Of a stretch of DNA of 64,000 bases, positions 54,311-64,000 are shown piece after piece. This DNA is from CAZMGV01 sp964621525 [NCBI: uncultured bacterium] (lineage in GTDB: Bacteria > JAGRBM01), in NCBI GenBank assembly GCA_964621525.1, contig CAZUMS010000001.1, positions 186,001 through 250,000 of the forward strand, given 5' to 3'. The translations under genes and the position numbers were made by a program. Below the pieces are notes generated by a model. It saw only the letters and a list, made by a program, of their open reading frames with translations, searched no databases and was not told the DNA's origin. The number at the start of each line of letters is the position of its first letter. The stretch's first letter is position 1.

Positions 54311-55705
54311 CTAGAGTATGTAATTGGAGAGATCCTGTTTCTTCAAGATTCCCTCCAGACGGTTTGTAACAAATCTGGCGTCGATGGAGACCGTCCGTTC
54401 AGGGTAGGACGGTCCCTCGAAGGAAATCTCCTCCAGGACCTTTTCGAGGATCGTGTGGAGCCGCCGGGCGCCGATATTCTCGGTCTGGCGGTTCACCTGA
54501 GCGGCGATTTTAGCCATTTCCTCCATCCCGTCCTCGGTGAACCGGATCTCGAGCCCTTCGGTTCCGAGCAGGGCCGCGTACTGGGCCGTGAGGGCGTTCC
54601 GGGGCTCCTTGAGAATACGGAGGAAATCCTCGGCCGTCAGGGATTCCAGACTGACCCGGATCGGGAAACGACCCTGAAGCTCGGGGATGAGATCCGTGGG
54701 CTTCGAGACGTGGAATGCCCCGGCCGCGATGAACAGGATCTGGTCCGTCTTCACCATCCCGTATTTGGTAGTGACGTTGGAGCCTTCGATGATCGGCAGG
54801 ATATCCCGCTGGACGCCTTCCCGGGAGACATCAGGCCCGTGAGCCGACCGTTCGCGGCTTGCGATCTTGTCGATCTCGTCCAGAAAGACGATTCCGCCCT
54901 CTTCTGCCCGGCGGAGGGCTTCCCGGTTCACGGCATCGGTGTCCATGAGCCGCCGGGATTCCTGGTCCATCAGGATGGAACGGGCCTCAGATACCTTTAC
55001 GTTCCGGGTCTTCTTGCGCTGGGTACCCAGAATTCCGCCGAGCATGTCCGACAGGTCCACGCCCATTTCCTCGACTCCCTGGGGGCCGACGATCTGGGCA
55101 AGCGGAACCGACTTGGGCACGACCTCGATGGAAACCTCGCGGTCCTCCAGCCGGCCGTCCTTCAGCATCTGCCGGAATTTTTCCCGGGTGTCGCTGGTCT
55201 TCGTCTCCTGGACAGAAGCCGCCCCGCCCGAGGCCGGAGCCACGAAAAACCGGTTTTCCTTGGGAGGTTCCGGCTGGCCGGAACCGGGCAGCAGCACATC
55301 GAGCAGCTTTTCCTCGACCGCCTTCTCGGCCTGCTCCTTCACCCGGACCTTGTGTTCCTCGGCTACCATCTTGACCGAGACTTCCACAAGATCGCGGATC
55401 ATCGACTCCACGTCCTTGCCCACGTAGCCCACTTCCGTGAACTTCGAAGCCTCGACCTTGAGAAACGGGGCGCCGACGATCCTCGCCAGCCGCCGGGCGA
55501 TCTCGGTCTTTCCGACGCCCGTGGGCCCGATCATCAGGATGTTCTTGGGGTAAATTTCGTCCCGGAGCTGGGGATCCACCCGCTGGCGGCGCCACCGGTT
55601 CCGGAGCGCCACGGCGACAGCCCGCTTGGCATCTTTCTGGCCGACGATATAGCCATCCAGAAGTTCGACTACCTGTTTCGGGGTCAGATCCGTGGGTGCG
55701 ATCAT
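54311..55705 (-). CDS. hslU: HslU ATPase subunit of the HslUV protease
   Basis: 464 residues from the ATG at 55705, which overlaps the hslV stop by four bases. The frame is open to 55978 but that is the shadow of hslV. Walker [10 protein letters not shown] is at residues 60-68, followed by [15 protein letters not shown] and Walker B with [14 protein letters not shown]. The C-terminal AAA domain ends in YIL, which docks into HslV in other species. The I-domain carries a longer Gly/Ala-rich loop than E. coli, accounting for extra length. Confidence 0.95.
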   Translation of the reverse strand: MIAPTDLTPKQVVELLDGYIVGQKDAKRAVAVALRNRWRRQRVDPQLRDEIYPKNILMIGPTGVGKTEIARRLARIVGAPFLKVEASKFTEVGYVGKDVESMIRDLVEVSVKMVAEEHKVRVKEQAEKAVEEKLLDVLLPGSGQPEPPKENRFFVAPASGGAASVQETKTSDTREKFRQMLKDGRLEDREVSIEVVPKSVPLAQIVGPQGVEEMGVDLSDMLGGILGTQRKKTRNVKVSEARSILMDQESRRLMDTDAVNREALRRAEEGGIVFLDEIDKIASRERSAHGPDVSREGVQRDILPIIEGSNVTTKYGMVKTDQILFIAAGAFHVSKPTDLIPELQGRFPIRVSLESLTAEDFLRILKEPRNALTAQYAALLGTEGLEIRFTEDGMEEMAKIAAQVNRQTENIGARRLHTILEKVLEEISFEGPSYPERTVSIDARFVTNRLEGILKKQDLSNYIL

Positions 55706-56238
55706 CCGAGTTCTTCCACCTGAACCGAGCTGTTCGTGTAGATGCAGATCCGGGAGGCGATCTGAAGCGCCTCCTCGCAGATCTGGCGGGCCGTAAGGCC
55801 GGTGTGCTTCGTCAGCGCCAGTGCCGCCGCCTGCGCAAATGCCCCTCCTGAACCTATCGCCAGCACATCGTCGTCGGGCTCCACCACATCCCCGGCGCCT
55901 GTGAGCAGGTAGCAGCCGGAGGTGTCCGCCACGATCAGCATGGCCTCCAGTGTCCGGAGCATCTTGTTCGTCCGCCACTCCTTGGCGAGCTCGACGGCAG
56001 CCCGCTGAAGGCTGTCCGGGTACTGCTGGATCTTCTCCTCGAACTTCTCGAAGAGCGTAAAGGCGTCAGCCGTGGCACCGGCAAATCCGGCGATCACCCG
56101 GCCCGAGGCGAGGCGCCGGACCTTCCGGGCGGAGTTCTTGAGGACCTGATTTCCCTGAGTCACCTGACCGTCGCCTGCGATGGCCACCTTGCCGTTCCGG
56201 CGGACGCAGACGATCGTGGTTCCATGAAGTTCTGTCAC
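55702..56238 (-). CDS. hslV: HslV peptidase subunit of the HslUV protease
   Basis: 178 residues, GTG start at 56238. The catalytic threonine is the first of [10 protein letters not shown], after a 6-residue N-terminal extension (MTELHG) that must be removed. [43 protein letters not shown] and ICIYTNS are conserved. It overlaps both xerC (GTGA) and hslU (ATGA) by four bases, consistent with stoichiometric coupled translation. Confidence 0.96.
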   Translation of the reverse strand: MTELHGTTIVCVRRNGKVAIAGDGQVTQGNQVLKNSARKVRRLASGRVIAGFAGATADAFTLFEKFEEKIQQYPDSLQRAAVELAKEWRTNKMLRTLEAMLIVADTSGCYLLTGAGDVVEPDDDVLAIGSGGAFAQAAALALTKHTGLTARQICEEALQIASRICIYTNSSVQVEELG

Positions 56239-57206
56239 GTCGAGGAATCCTTGCCGCCGGGAGCCCCCGCGGGCACCCGGCCGAGCTTCTCTCTAGCGCG
56301 TGTGTGGGCCTCATGGTAGGTCCGGACCAGCTTCGCCAGCTGGACGGCCGTATACCGCTGCGTCGCAGCCAGCGAACGGTGCCCGAGCATCTCCTGAATC
56401 GCCCTGAGGTCGGCGCCCCCTTCCAGCATATGCGTCGCATAGCTGTGCCGCAGCATGTGCGGGGTCACCTTCACAGGATCCGGGCTTTTGGCGCCATATT
56501 TTTTCAGCAGCACGGCCAGCATCGACTTCGAGATCGCCCTGCCCTTGCGGGAGATAAACAGCGGCATGCCGGGGCCGAACTCCCGGCGGTACCGCTCCCG
56601 CCGGGGGAGATACGCCTCCCAGGCTTCTACAAAGGCATCGCTGACCGGCACGATCCGCTCCTTGGCGCCTTTGCCGAGCACCCGGATTTCCCGCGCAGAT
56701 AGATCCAGATCGGTTTCCTTCGCACCCGCAAGTTCGGACAGGCGGAGCCCTGAGCCATAAAAGAGTTCCAGAATTGCCCGGTCCCGTTCGGGGGCGTAAT
56801 CGCCATCGCCCGGGGTTTCCATCAGCTTTTCGGTCGCGGCCTCGGGCAGAAACCGGGGCAGTGCCTTTTTCCGTTTGGGGGACTCGAGAAGTTCCGTGGG
56901 GTCGGCAGGAATCCGGCCGGACGACACCAGCCAGCCGAAATAGGTCCTGAGCGCGGAGACTTCTCCCGCTACCGTGTCATTCGTTACTTTCTTGAACAGG
57001 GTCCCGATATAGTTCCGGAGATCGTACAAATTGATCGACGCAAGGCTTTTGAGTGCCGCCGGACGTTTCCCTGCAAGGTAGATCCCGAACGACCGGACGG
57101 TCCTGCCGTAAAGCTCACGGGTGCGGGGGGAACGGTTCCGCAGCTTCAGGTATCCATCGAACTCGGCGGCGGATTTCTCGAACTCGGTTCCGGACAAGGG
57201 GTCCAT
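56235..57206 (-). CDS. xerC: Tyrosine recombinase XerC
   Basis: 323 residues. Resolves chromosome dimers at dif with XerD. The N-terminal SAM-like core-binding domain is followed by the catalytic domain. Catalytic residues are Arg155 in GSGLRLSEL, His250 and Arg253 in [10 protein letters not shown], His276 in LGHRSLA and the nucleophile Tyr285 in QRYT. The position between trmFO and hslV is the standard one for XerC in this chain. It overlaps hslV by four bases. Confidence 0.93.
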   Translation of the reverse strand: MDPLSGTEFEKSAAEFDGYLKLRNRSPRTRELYGRTVRSFGIYLAGKRPAALKSLASINLYDLRNYIGTLFKKVTNDTVAGEVSALRTYFGWLVSSGRIPADPTELLESPKRKKALPRFLPEAATEKLMETPGDGDYAPERDRAILELFYGSGLRLSELAGAKETDLDLSAREIRVLGKGAKERIVPVSDAFVEAWEAYLPRRERYRREFGPGMPLFISRKGRAISKSMLAVLLKKYGAKSPDPVKVTPHMLRHSYATHMLEGGADLRAIQEMLGHRSLAATQRYTAVQLAKLVRTYHEAHTRAREKLGRVPAGAPGGKDSST

Positions 57207-57209
57207 CGC

Positions 57210-58535
57210 TCACGCCACTTTCAGTTCCGGCAGGAACGAGGAGTAGTCGGCCCAGGCACGCTCGCCCATGAGCCTGTGCCGCTCCTCTTTCTTTGCCCTC
57301 ACCTCCAGCGGTTCCAGAAGTCCCCAGTTGAAATTCATCGGCTGGAACGACTCCGGCTTCGCGGTCTTCAGATAGTATAGCAGAGAACCGATGGCAGAGT
57401 TACGGGGCCAGGCGGGAAGCGGCCTACCCTTCAGGCGGCAGGCCACATGAATGGCGGCCACGGCCCCCATCACGGTGGACTCCGTATAGCCCTCGACGCC
57501 GGTGATCTGCCCGGCGAAATAGAGCCCCGGCCGTGCCGCCGCCTGGAGCGTCCCGTCCAGCAGTTTCGGCGAGCAGATAAAGGTATTCCTGTGAATGGAG
57601 CCCAGGCGCAGGAATTCGGCGTTCTCCAGCCCCGGAAGCGAGCGCAGAAGGGCCATCTGATCGCCATGACGGAGTTTCGTCTGGAAAGCCACAAGGCTCC
57701 ACATGGTCGCTTCCTGATTCTCCATCCGGAGCTGGACAACGGCATAGGGGTCCCGGCCCGTTTTGGGGTCCGGGAGGCCCACCGGCTTCAGCGGCCCGAA
57801 CCGCAGGGCCCCGCGCCCGCGGCGGGCGATGTCCTCGATGGGCATGCAGGCCTCGAACGGCCGGAGGTTCTCGAACTCCTTTTCCGGATAAGGCTCGGCT
57901 GCCAGCAGCTGATCGACCAGTTTTTCATACTGGGCCTTGTCCAGCGGGATGTTCCAGTAATCGTCCCCACTGCCGTGACCGTACCGGGACAGGCGGTAGA
58001 GTTTCGAGCCGTCCACTGTCGCGGCATCGACGATCGGACTGATGGCGTCGTAGAAGGCGAGATGGGTGCCGCCGAAGATCCGGGCCAGATCGGCGCTCAG
58101 GGAATCGCTGGTGAGCGGCCCCGTCGCCAGAATCACAAACGGCTCTTCCGGAACGGTACCGACTTCACCAGGTACCCGTTCGATCAGCGGTTCTTTTGAA
58201 AGCGCCTCGTCCACAAAGGACGAGAAACGGTCCCGGTCGACGACGAGGGCTTCTCCACCCGGCAACCGGCATGCATGTGCCGCCTGGAGGATAAGGGAAT
58301 CCAGAGTTTCCAGTTCCCGTTTCAGGACGCCTTGTGCCGATTCCGTGCGAAGGCTTTTGAAAGAGTTCGAGCAGACGATCTCGGCGGCCCGGCCCGTCTG
58401 GTGAGCCGGGGTCATTTTCAACGGGCGCATTTCATGAAGACGGACCGGAATTCCCCGGCGGGCGAGCTGCCAGGCGGCTTCGCTGCCGGCAAGACCGGCT
58501 CCCAGGACAACGACCGGCCGCTCAGCTGGCGGCAT
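57210..58535 (-). CDS. trmFO: Folate-dependent tRNA uridine-54 methyltransferase TrmFO
   Basis: About 441 residues from the ATG at 58535 (a GTG seven codons earlier is possible). FAD/folate enzyme that makes ribothymidine-54 in the T arm. Signatures are VVVLGAGLAGSEAAWQLARRG, LHEMRPLKMTPAHQTG, ELVCSNSF-like IVCSNSFKS, and GLYFAGQITGVEGYTES. The start overlaps the topA stop by 14 bases. Presence suggests folate-type rather than SAM-type (TrmA) T54 methylation here. Confidence 0.95.
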   Translation of the reverse strand: MPPAERPVVVLGAGLAGSEAAWQLARRGIPVRLHEMRPLKMTPAHQTGRAAEIVCSNSFKSLRTESAQGVLKRELETLDSLILQAAHACRLPGGEALVVDRDRFSSFVDEALSKEPLIERVPGEVGTVPEEPFVILATGPLTSDSLSADLARIFGGTHLAFYDAISPIVDAATVDGSKLYRLSRYGHGSGDDYWNIPLDKAQYEKLVDQLLAAEPYPEKEFENLRPFEACMPIEDIARRGRGALRFGPLKPVGLPDPKTGRDPYAVVQLRMENQEATMWSLVAFQTKLRHGDQMALLRSLPGLENAEFLRLGSIHRNTFICSPKLLDGTLQAAARPGLYFAGQITGVEGYTESTVMGAVAAIHVACRLKGRPLPAWPRNSAIGSLLYYLKTAKPESFQPMNFNWGLLEPLEVRAKKEERHRLMGERAWADYSSFLPELKVA

Positions 58536-61173
58536 CGAGCGGAGCCTCGGCGTCACCGGCAGGGTTTTCCTCCGGCGGGAGATCGCGTTCGTAATCGCAG
58601 GCCTCGTTCGGGCACTTGATGAACCGGCCCCGTACCTTGGAGAACTTCTCCAGCAGGTAAGGGCTCTTGCACTTGGGGCAAGGTTCGGGGAGCGGCTTGT
58701 CCCAGGTCGTGAAATCGCAGTCGGGGTACCGGTTGCAGCCGTAGAACATGCGCCGGCGCTTGGTGGTGCGCTCGACGAGCTGGCCGCCCTTCTCCGCGTT
58801 GCACTTGGGGCACGGGACGCCGATCTCGTAGGAGCGAGCCGATTTGCAGGCCGGGTAGTTCTCGCAGGCGACGAACCGGTTTCCGGTCCAGGCCTTCTTC
58901 ACGAGCAATCCGGCCCCGCAGATGTCGCACTTGCCGGGGATACGGACCACCTGCTCCACGCCCATCTTGCCGGCTGTTTTCACGATCTTCCGCGTGAATT
59001 TGCACGCAGGATAGTTCGTACAGGCGATAAACGGCCCGAAACGGCCTTTCCGAAGCGCGACCGGGCTCTTGCACAGGTCGCACGGCTTCATCGCCTCTTC
59101 GCCGTATTCGGCGACGGGATCGGTCAGCTTCAGGGAGCCGTCCGGCTGGCGCTTGAAGTCGCTTGTAAAGCTGCAGGTGGGGTAGTTGGTGCAGGCGATG
59201 AACTCGCCCATGCGGCCCCACTTGATGACCGTCTTCGACCCGCAGAGCTTGCAGGGAATATCCGTCGGGATCTCCTGCCGCTTGAGGTCCCGCATGTGCT
59301 CGGCGGCGTGAGCGAGATCCTTCTCGAACGGGCCGTAAAACTCGCGGATTGTCTGGGCAAAATTCGCCTTGCCCTCTTCGATCTGGTCGAGCTTGAGCTC
59401 CATGCCGGCGGTGAAGTTCACGTCGATGATGTCGGCGAAATTCTCCACGAGCAGTTCCGTGACCTGCTCGCCGAGATGCGTCGGATGGAAACGGTTCTCG
59501 ACCTTCTCGACGTAGGCCTTGTCCTGGATGACCGAGATGATCGAGGCGTAGGTGGACGGCCGGCCGATACCCTTTTCCTCGAGCTCTTTTACGAGGGAGG
59601 CTTCCGTGAACCGGGGAGGAGGCTGGGTGAAGTGCTGCTCGGGCGTGATGCCGAGCAGCTTCAGTTCGTCACCTTCGCTGAGCGGCGGCAGGACCTTGTC
59701 CTTGTCGTCTTCCTCGCCCTCACCGTCGGCCTTCGGCTTTTCGGTTGCAACCTTTTCCTCGGCTTCTTCCTTATAGATGGCCGTGAACCCGGCGAACTTC
59801 ATCACCGAGCCCGACGTGCGGAGGCCGTAACGGCCAGCCGAGATCTCAACCGAAGTCTGGTCATAAACGGCAGGAGCCATCTGGCAGGCGACGAACCGCT
59901 TCCAGATGAGCTCATAGAGGTCGAACTCCTCCTTGGAAAGGTAAGCGGTCACCTTCTCGGGCGGAAAATCCAGCGACGTCGGCCGGATCGCCTCGTGCGC
60001 GTCCTGCGCGGAGCCCTTGTTCTTGAAGACGTTCGGCTGCTCGGGGAGGAACTCCTTGCCGAACCGGCTGCCGATATAATTGCGAGCCGCTTCCAGGGCG
60101 TCGTTCGAGATACGGACGGAGTCGGTACGCATGTAGGTAATAAGGCCGACCAGTCCGTCGTCGCCCAGCGAAACGCCTTCGTAAAGCTTCTGGGCGACAC
60201 TCATCGTCCGGCGCGTGGTGAAACGGAGTTTGCGCGCCGCATCCTGCTGAAGCTTGGACGTCGTGAACGGAGCGGGAGCCTGGCGGCGGCGCTCGCGTTT
60301 GACGACCTTGGAAACCCTGAGTTTTTCCTTGCGGAGGCCTTCGACAACGGAACTGGCCGACGCCTCGTTCTCGATGGAAGCTGTCTGGCCATCGATGCGG
60401 GAAAGCTGCGCCGCGAAGGCCGGAAGAACCGGTCCCTGACACTGGGCGGCGATGGTCCAGTATTCCTCTTTATTGAACGCGCGGATTTCCTTCTCGCGCT
60501 CGACAATCACGCGCACGGCCACCGACTGCACCCGGCCGGCCGAAAGTCCCCGGCGGACCTTGTTCCAGAGGATCGGGGAAATCTTGTAGCCGACGAGGCG
60601 GTCCAGAACGCGGCGCGCCTGCTGGGAGTCGTATTTTTTCGCGTCGAGATCGACCGGATTGGCGACCGCTTCCTGGACCGCCTTCTTGGTGATCTCGTTG
60701 AAGAGTACCCGGCGGTAGGTCTTCGGGCCGATACCGCCCGCCGACTTGGACTTTTCGGTCTCTGCCGGTGCGACTTCCGCAGATTTTGCCGCCTTCTTCG
60801 ACCTGGCCTTGACGGTTGCCGTCTTGGCGGGTGCCTTCTTTTTCTTCCCCTTGGGCGGACGTTCCTTGACACCGCCTTCCAGAGCCAGCTTGATGTGCCA
60901 GGCGATGGCCTCGCCCTCGCGGTCGGGGTCGGGTGCGAGGTAGATCGTGTCGGCCTTGATCGCCGCCTTGCGGAGTTCCTCGATGACGGCTTCCTTGCCC
61001 TCGGAGACGTAATAGGTAGGTTCGAAGCCGTGGTCGAGATCCACGCCGAGATCCGACTTCGGCAGATCCAGGATATGGCCCTTGCTGGCCATGACGTCGA
61101 AACCCCGGCCCAGATATTTCTTCAGGGTCTTGGCCTTCGCAGGCGATTCGACGATGACGAGCGATGATGCCAT
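58522..61173 (-). CDS. topA: DNA topoisomerase I with five C-terminal zinc modules
   Basis: 883 residues. Type IA enzyme relaxing negative supercoils. The Toprim domain carries VIVESPAKAKTLKKYLG, with acidic metal residues in DPDREGEAIAWH. The nucleophile is Tyr347 in GLITYMRTDSVRIS. A Lys/Ala-rich insert (about residues 104-145) interrupts the Toprim region. Five Cys4-type modules close the protein: CKLCGS, CDLCKS, CDICGA, CPKCNA and CPKCKS each with paired downstream cysteines. E. coli has three. Start at an ATG with GGAAAG upstream. Confidence 0.96.
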   Translation of the reverse strand: MASSLVIVESPAKAKTLKKYLGRGFDVMASKGHILDLPKSDLGVDLDHGFEPTYYVSEGKEAVIEELRKAAIKADTIYLAPDPDREGEAIAWHIKLALEGGVKERPPKGKKKKAPAKTATVKARSKKAAKSAEVAPAETEKSKSAGGIGPKTYRRVLFNEITKKAVQEAVANPVDLDAKKYDSQQARRVLDRLVGYKISPILWNKVRRGLSAGRVQSVAVRVIVEREKEIRAFNKEEYWTIAAQCQGPVLPAFAAQLSRIDGQTASIENEASASSVVEGLRKEKLRVSKVVKRERRRQAPAPFTTSKLQQDAARKLRFTTRRTMSVAQKLYEGVSLGDDGLVGLITYMRTDSVRISNDALEAARNYIGSRFGKEFLPEQPNVFKNKGSAQDAHEAIRPTSLDFPPEKVTAYLSKEEFDLYELIWKRFVACQMAPAVYDQTSVEISAGRYGLRTSGSVMKFAGFTAIYKEEAEEKVATEKPKADGEGEEDDKDKVLPPLSEGDELKLLGITPEQHFTQPPPRFTEASLVKELEEKGIGRPSTYASIISVIQDKAYVEKVENRFHPTHLGEQVTELLVENFADIIDVNFTAGMELKLDQIEEGKANFAQTIREFYGPFEKDLAHAAEHMRDLKRQEIPTDIPCKLCGSKTVIKWGRMGEFIACTNYPTCSFTSDFKRQPDGSLKLTDPVAEYGEEAMKPCDLCKSPVALRKGRFGPFIACTNYPACKFTRKIVKTAGKMGVEQVVRIPGKCDICGAGLLVKKAWTGNRFVACENYPACKSARSYEIGVPCPKCNAEKGGQLVERTTKRRRMFYGCNRYPDCDFTTWDKPLPEPCPKCKSPYLLEKFSKVRGRFIKCPNEACDYERDLPPEENPAGDAEAPLDAAS

Positions 61174-61215
61174 TAACTGCTTTCCATCCGTTTCAGGTAT
61201 AGGAAAAGACGGGGA

Positions 61216-62382
61216 CTACCGGCCACTCCCCCGCTTCATCCGCGAGAAACGCATTCCCGCGGACTGAACCACCTTCCCCGTCAGTTCCATTTGAAGGAGT
61301 AGGCTCATCGTTCGGGCCGCGTCAAGACCGGATTTTTCCGCAAGCACATCCGCATGGACTGGCGATTCCGTCAAAAGCTCCCAAAGTCGGGCAGTTAGCT
61401 CGTCTCCGGCAAACGGATTCACACCGTCATTTTTAGCCTCTGCAGAGGGTTGCTCCTTCGTGCCTTTTCCGGCCGCAAGCGTCCGGCGTAGCCGCCGGTC
61501 ACTCGCCATCGGAGCGATCTGCGCGAGAATATCGTCGGCCGATTCGGCCAGAATAGCCCCTTCCCTGAGCAGCTGGTGGGGCCCCGCCGACCGCTGCTGC
61601 CTGGCCTGGCCCGGAACGGCGAATACCAGCCGGTTCTGCTCCAGTGCATGCCGCGCCGTGACCAGGGCACCGGACTCGAGGGTCCCTTCCACAACCACCG
61701 TTCCAAGGGACAAGCCGCTGATGACCCGGTTCCGCTGACGGAAGAACTCGGGCCGGGGCGCCGTGGTGACGGTGAACTCCGACAGCACAGCCCCGCTCCT
61801 GATGATCTGCTCCCGGAGTCCGTCGGTCCGCTTCGGATAGTCCACTCCGAGGCCGCACCCGAGCACGGCGATGGTACGGCCGCCTGCCTCAAGGGCTCCC
61901 CGGTGGGCAGCGGTATCAATTCCCAGAGCGAAGCCGCTCACCACCGTGACTCCTGCCTGCGCCAGGTCCCTGCCCAGCTCATAGGCCATCTCCTCTCCAT
62001 AAGAGGACGGATCCCGTGTCCCGACGATCGCCACCGCCGGGCCCGCAAAGGGGCTTTCTGTTTCCGTACGACAGTACAGCACGGGCGGAGGCGGGGTGAT
62101 CTCTTTGAGCAGCGGCGGATAGTCCGGGTCGTCGAGCCAGAGCCGGGATGCGCCCAGCCGCTCGGCTTCTCCGATATCCGCATCCACAGCACTCCAGGCC
62201 GTAAACTCCCGGACCGACCGGACCTGTGAAGGTTTGAGCGGCGGCTGAAACCGCTCCGGGGTTTCCATGACCGTAGAGGCCGTCGCTCCAGCCTTCAGCA
62301 CGGCGTTGAATGTCGCCGCACCGATGCCGCTCACTTCCAGCAGGGCGTGACGCGCCCTGATCTCGCCGGGTTCCCGGCTCAC
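61216..62382 (-). CDS. dprA: DNA-processing protein DprA
   Basis: 388 residues, GTG start at 62382. Loads RecA on incoming single-stranded DNA during transformation. A helical N terminus is followed by the Rossmann-like DprA core: IVGTRDPSSYGEEMAYELG, VSGFALGIDTAAHRGAL, LGCGLGVDYPK, RQRNRVISGLSLGTVVVEG and ALEQNRLVFAVPG. A C-terminal winged helix (VHADVLAEKSGLDAARTMSLL) completes it. The dprA-topA order is common in bacteria. Confidence 0.94.
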   Translation of the reverse strand: MSREPGEIRARHALLEVSGIGAATFNAVLKAGATASTVMETPERFQPPLKPSQVRSVREFTAWSAVDADIGEAERLGASRLWLDDPDYPPLLKEITPPPPVLYCRTETESPFAGPAVAIVGTRDPSSYGEEMAYELGRDLAQAGVTVVSGFALGIDTAAHRGALEAGGRTIAVLGCGLGVDYPKRTDGLREQIIRSGAVLSEFTVTTAPRPEFFRQRNRVISGLSLGTVVVEGTLESGALVTARHALEQNRLVFAVPGQARQQRSAGPHQLLREGAILAESADDILAQIAPMASDRRLRRTLAAGKGTKEQPSAEAKNDGVNPFAGDELTARLWELLTESPVHADVLAEKSGLDAARTMSLLLQMELTGKVVQSAGMRFSRMKRGSGR

Positions 62383-62394
62383 AAATGCTCCCGG

Positions 62395-63978
62395 TCAGGG
62401 GATATAGGGATTGGCCGTCTTCTTGGCCGATTCGTAAATCCGCCGGGAGAGGTTCGCATCGTCCGTCTCCAGAAGGGCCGAGGGCCGCTTGAACAGGATC
62501 GAGGAATCCGACGTGACCATCCGGTCACCTACGTGCGCCTCGCGGTCGAGGTAAGTGATATAGGCGGTAGCAGTTGATTCCGTCGACCGGATGACGATCG
62601 CTTCACCGACTGCAATGTCGGGCAACTGCACACGTCCTTCCAGTTCGGGGTCCTCTGTCTTCCGGTTGGGGCGGGCGATCCTGAAGAGAGTGCCCGGTAC
62701 AATGCCGTCCTTCGTACCTTTATCCACATAGACGAGCATCTTCGTGAGAATGTTGACGACCCGTCCCTGTGTGCCCACGAGGTAACCCTCGACGGGCTTC
62801 TCAGCGACCTTGATCGGGAACTCCGACTCTGGTTTGTAATAAGGGATCACATAATCCCGTCTGTCGATGCCATAAAGCTTCGGATTGCCCGACGATATCT
62901 CTTCATAGGCCATCTTGATGCGGGCGGTAGAGAGGTTCTTCTGGGTGTCGACAACCTGAATAATGCCTATGGAACGGATCACATTCCCCAGCTTTTCGCC
63001 GGTCACCGGATGAACCACCGGGCCGTCGTTGCGCACAACCCAGAACCGGTGGCCCTTGGCGACGCCATGATCACTGCCCCGGTTGATATACAGCCGGTCG
63101 CCGGACGAGAGCCTGTCGAAGCTCTCCTCATCCTCCTGGGCCAGAATCACGCCAGCGTTCTTGATATATGACTGATCGACAAATTCGACAATGCCTTCAG
63201 AACCCGCGCGCTGAAAGACGAACCGGGTCTTGTCGTAATCGGCGATTGCCCGCTTTTTCGACAGAAGCTCGACCGCCTGTGCATCGAACACCTTGATCTC
63301 TTCCTTCTTTTCGAACTGGCCGAGGTACTGGGCCCGCGCACTGCCTTCAGTATCGGGGCGGACCTCAGGTTCAGGCATCGCTTCTTCCGACATCTCGGCT
63401 TCCGCCACCTCTTCCGTCACGGCAGGCTCTACCGCTTCCTCGCGGACTGATGCTTCGGCGACCGGGGCGGCTTCTCCCGAAATCTCGCCAATTTCCTGCG
63501 GATACACGGTCACCGGCTCGCCGGGATAGATAAGGTCCGGATTGACGATCTGGGGATTGTTCTGATGAAGGAGCTGCCACTTGAACGGGTCGTTCAGGAA
63601 CCTGGAAGAGAGATCCCAGAGAGTATCTCCCTTCTGGACGACATAGACCTGGGGAGCTTCACCGGCACCGGCCTGCTGCAGCATCGGCTGGACCTTTTCT
63701 CCCGTCGCCACACGTTCACGGACGTTTGCCACCGGATCGTCGGTCGGAACCGAGCGCTGCATGTCGATCACGGCACGTGTGTTCTTGTCGATGGCCGGGG
63801 CAGAGGCTGGGGCCGACACGGGCGGCGGCGCCGGCTCTGCGGCGGGAGCTTCCTGTGCCCAGCTCACTGCCGTCATGCCGATCCAGCCGAGCCCTGCCAG
63901 TACGAGAACCCAACGCCACCGACTGTCAATCATCTGTTCAACCATTGCCGGTCTCCCGATACGGTCTTCCATACTCAT
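62395..63978 (-). CDS. Exported LysM-domain protein
   Basis: About 527 residues from the ATG at 63978, which has AAAGGGA upstream. The ATG at 63999 at the window edge is an alternative, so the gene is complete or nearly so. A signal peptide ends near VSWAQEA. A LysM domain lies at about residues 110-160 (VYVVQKGDTLWDLSSRFLND to YPGEPVTVYP), fitting peptidoglycan binding. Glu/Ala-rich linkers follow. The C-terminal half is a beta-rich region (SSGDRLYINRGSDHGVAKG, LVYVDKGTKDGIVPGTLFRI). It precedes dprA by 12 bases. Function unknown beyond cell-wall contact. Confidence 0.85.
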   Translation of the reverse strand: MSMEDRIGRPAMVEQMIDSRWRWVLVLAGLGWIGMTAVSWAQEAPAAEPAPPPVSAPASAPAIDKNTRAVIDMQRSVPTDDPVANVRERVATGEKVQPMLQQAGAGEAPQVYVVQKGDTLWDLSSRFLNDPFKWQLLHQNNPQIVNPDLIYPGEPVTVYPQEIGEISGEAAPVAEASVREEAVEPAVTEEVAEAEMSEEAMPEPEVRPDTEGSARAQYLGQFEKKEEIKVFDAQAVELLSKKRAIADYDKTRFVFQRAGSEGIVEFVDQSYIKNAGVILAQEDEESFDRLSSGDRLYINRGSDHGVAKGHRFWVVRNDGPVVHPVTGEKLGNVIRSIGIIQVVDTQKNLSTARIKMAYEEISSGNPKLYGIDRRDYVIPYYKPESEFPIKVAEKPVEGYLVGTQGRVVNILTKMLVYVDKGTKDGIVPGTLFRIARPNRKTEDPELEGRVQLPDIAVGEAIVIRSTESTATAYITYLDREAHVGDRMVTSDSSILFKRPSALLETDDANLSRRIYESAKKTANPYIP

Positions 63979-64000
63979 CCCATTCCCTTTTGCTACCATG

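Noticed and set aside
54233-55723. Plus-strand open frame of 496 codons
   Set aside because: Antisense to hslU and argB; no family resemblance.
55706-55978. Upstream extension of hslU
   Set aside because: Shadow of hslV; the ATG at 55705 gives the conserved HslU start.
56235-57206. Phage or integron integrase
   Set aside because: Length, motif set and position between trmFO and hslV identify housekeeping XerC; there are no attachment repeats or cargo genes.
59296-61167. 623-codon open frame on the plus strand
   Set aside because: Complement of topA, whose motifs are unambiguous.

Overview
This 64 kb window is a gene-dense, GC-rich bacterial chromosome segment. It holds about 57 protein genes and three tRNAs, with no rRNA, insertion sequence, prophage or CRISPR. 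Gene families and order point to a deltaproteobacterial-grade Gram-negative (Myxococcota, Desulfobacterota or a related uncultured lineage). The evidence is: DUF1844, DUF4388 and ExeA-like proteins, an infC that appears to start with AUC (as reported for Myxococcus xanthus), lipoprotein and outer-envelope genes, and a dprA-topA-trmFO-xerC-hslV-hslU-argB-argD-argF chain. The exact phylum cannot be fixed from the sequence alone.

Layout. 1-5.5 kb: the end of an N-acetylmuramoyl-L-alanine amidase, EF-P, an acyl-CoA synthetase, a zinc-ribbon membrane protein and a Crp/Fnr-family regulator. 5.5-11.6 kb: Xaa-Pro aminopeptidase, then a 1058-residue TPR protein with a Lys/Pro/Ala linker next to an ExeA-like ATPase. 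11.6-22.1 kb, all on the minus strand: the translation block tRNA-Val, thrS, infC, rpmI, rplT, pheS, pheT, ihfA, followed by tRNA-Pro(GGG), surE, an NlpD-like lipoprotein and thiO. 22.2-28 kb: a DUF1398 gene divergent from a MarR regulator, a 598 bp repeat-bearing gap, cinA-pgpA, then enoyl-CoA hydratase, rph, rdgB and tRNA-Pro(UGG). 28-36 kb: two paralogous secreted proteins of unknown function flanking an epimerase, a secreted protein and a GcvH-like protein, then dnaK. 36-45.5 kb: ilvE, a carotenoid-desaturase-like oxidoreductase, a DUF4388 response regulator, a full-length DNA topoisomerase VI B subunit with no A subunit beside it, a ferredoxin, a thioesterase, SprT-like and SRPBCC proteins, and a two-component pair. 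45.8-51.2 kb: DUF1844, a HEAT-repeat protein and an HD-GYP protein sharing an N-terminal module, another HEAT protein and a J-domain/TPR protein. 51.2-64 kb, minus strand: argF, argD, argB, hslU, hslV, xerC, trmFO, topA, dprA and a LysM protein.

The most unusual items are the topoisomerase VI B gene without an adjacent A subunit, the module shared by the HEAT and HD-GYP proteins (the HD-GYP signature is degenerate), the paralogous secreted-protein family, the AUC-initiated infC behind a ThrRS that lacks its TGS domain, and a palindromic element plus a 4 x 10 bp tandem repeat in the marR-cinA gap.
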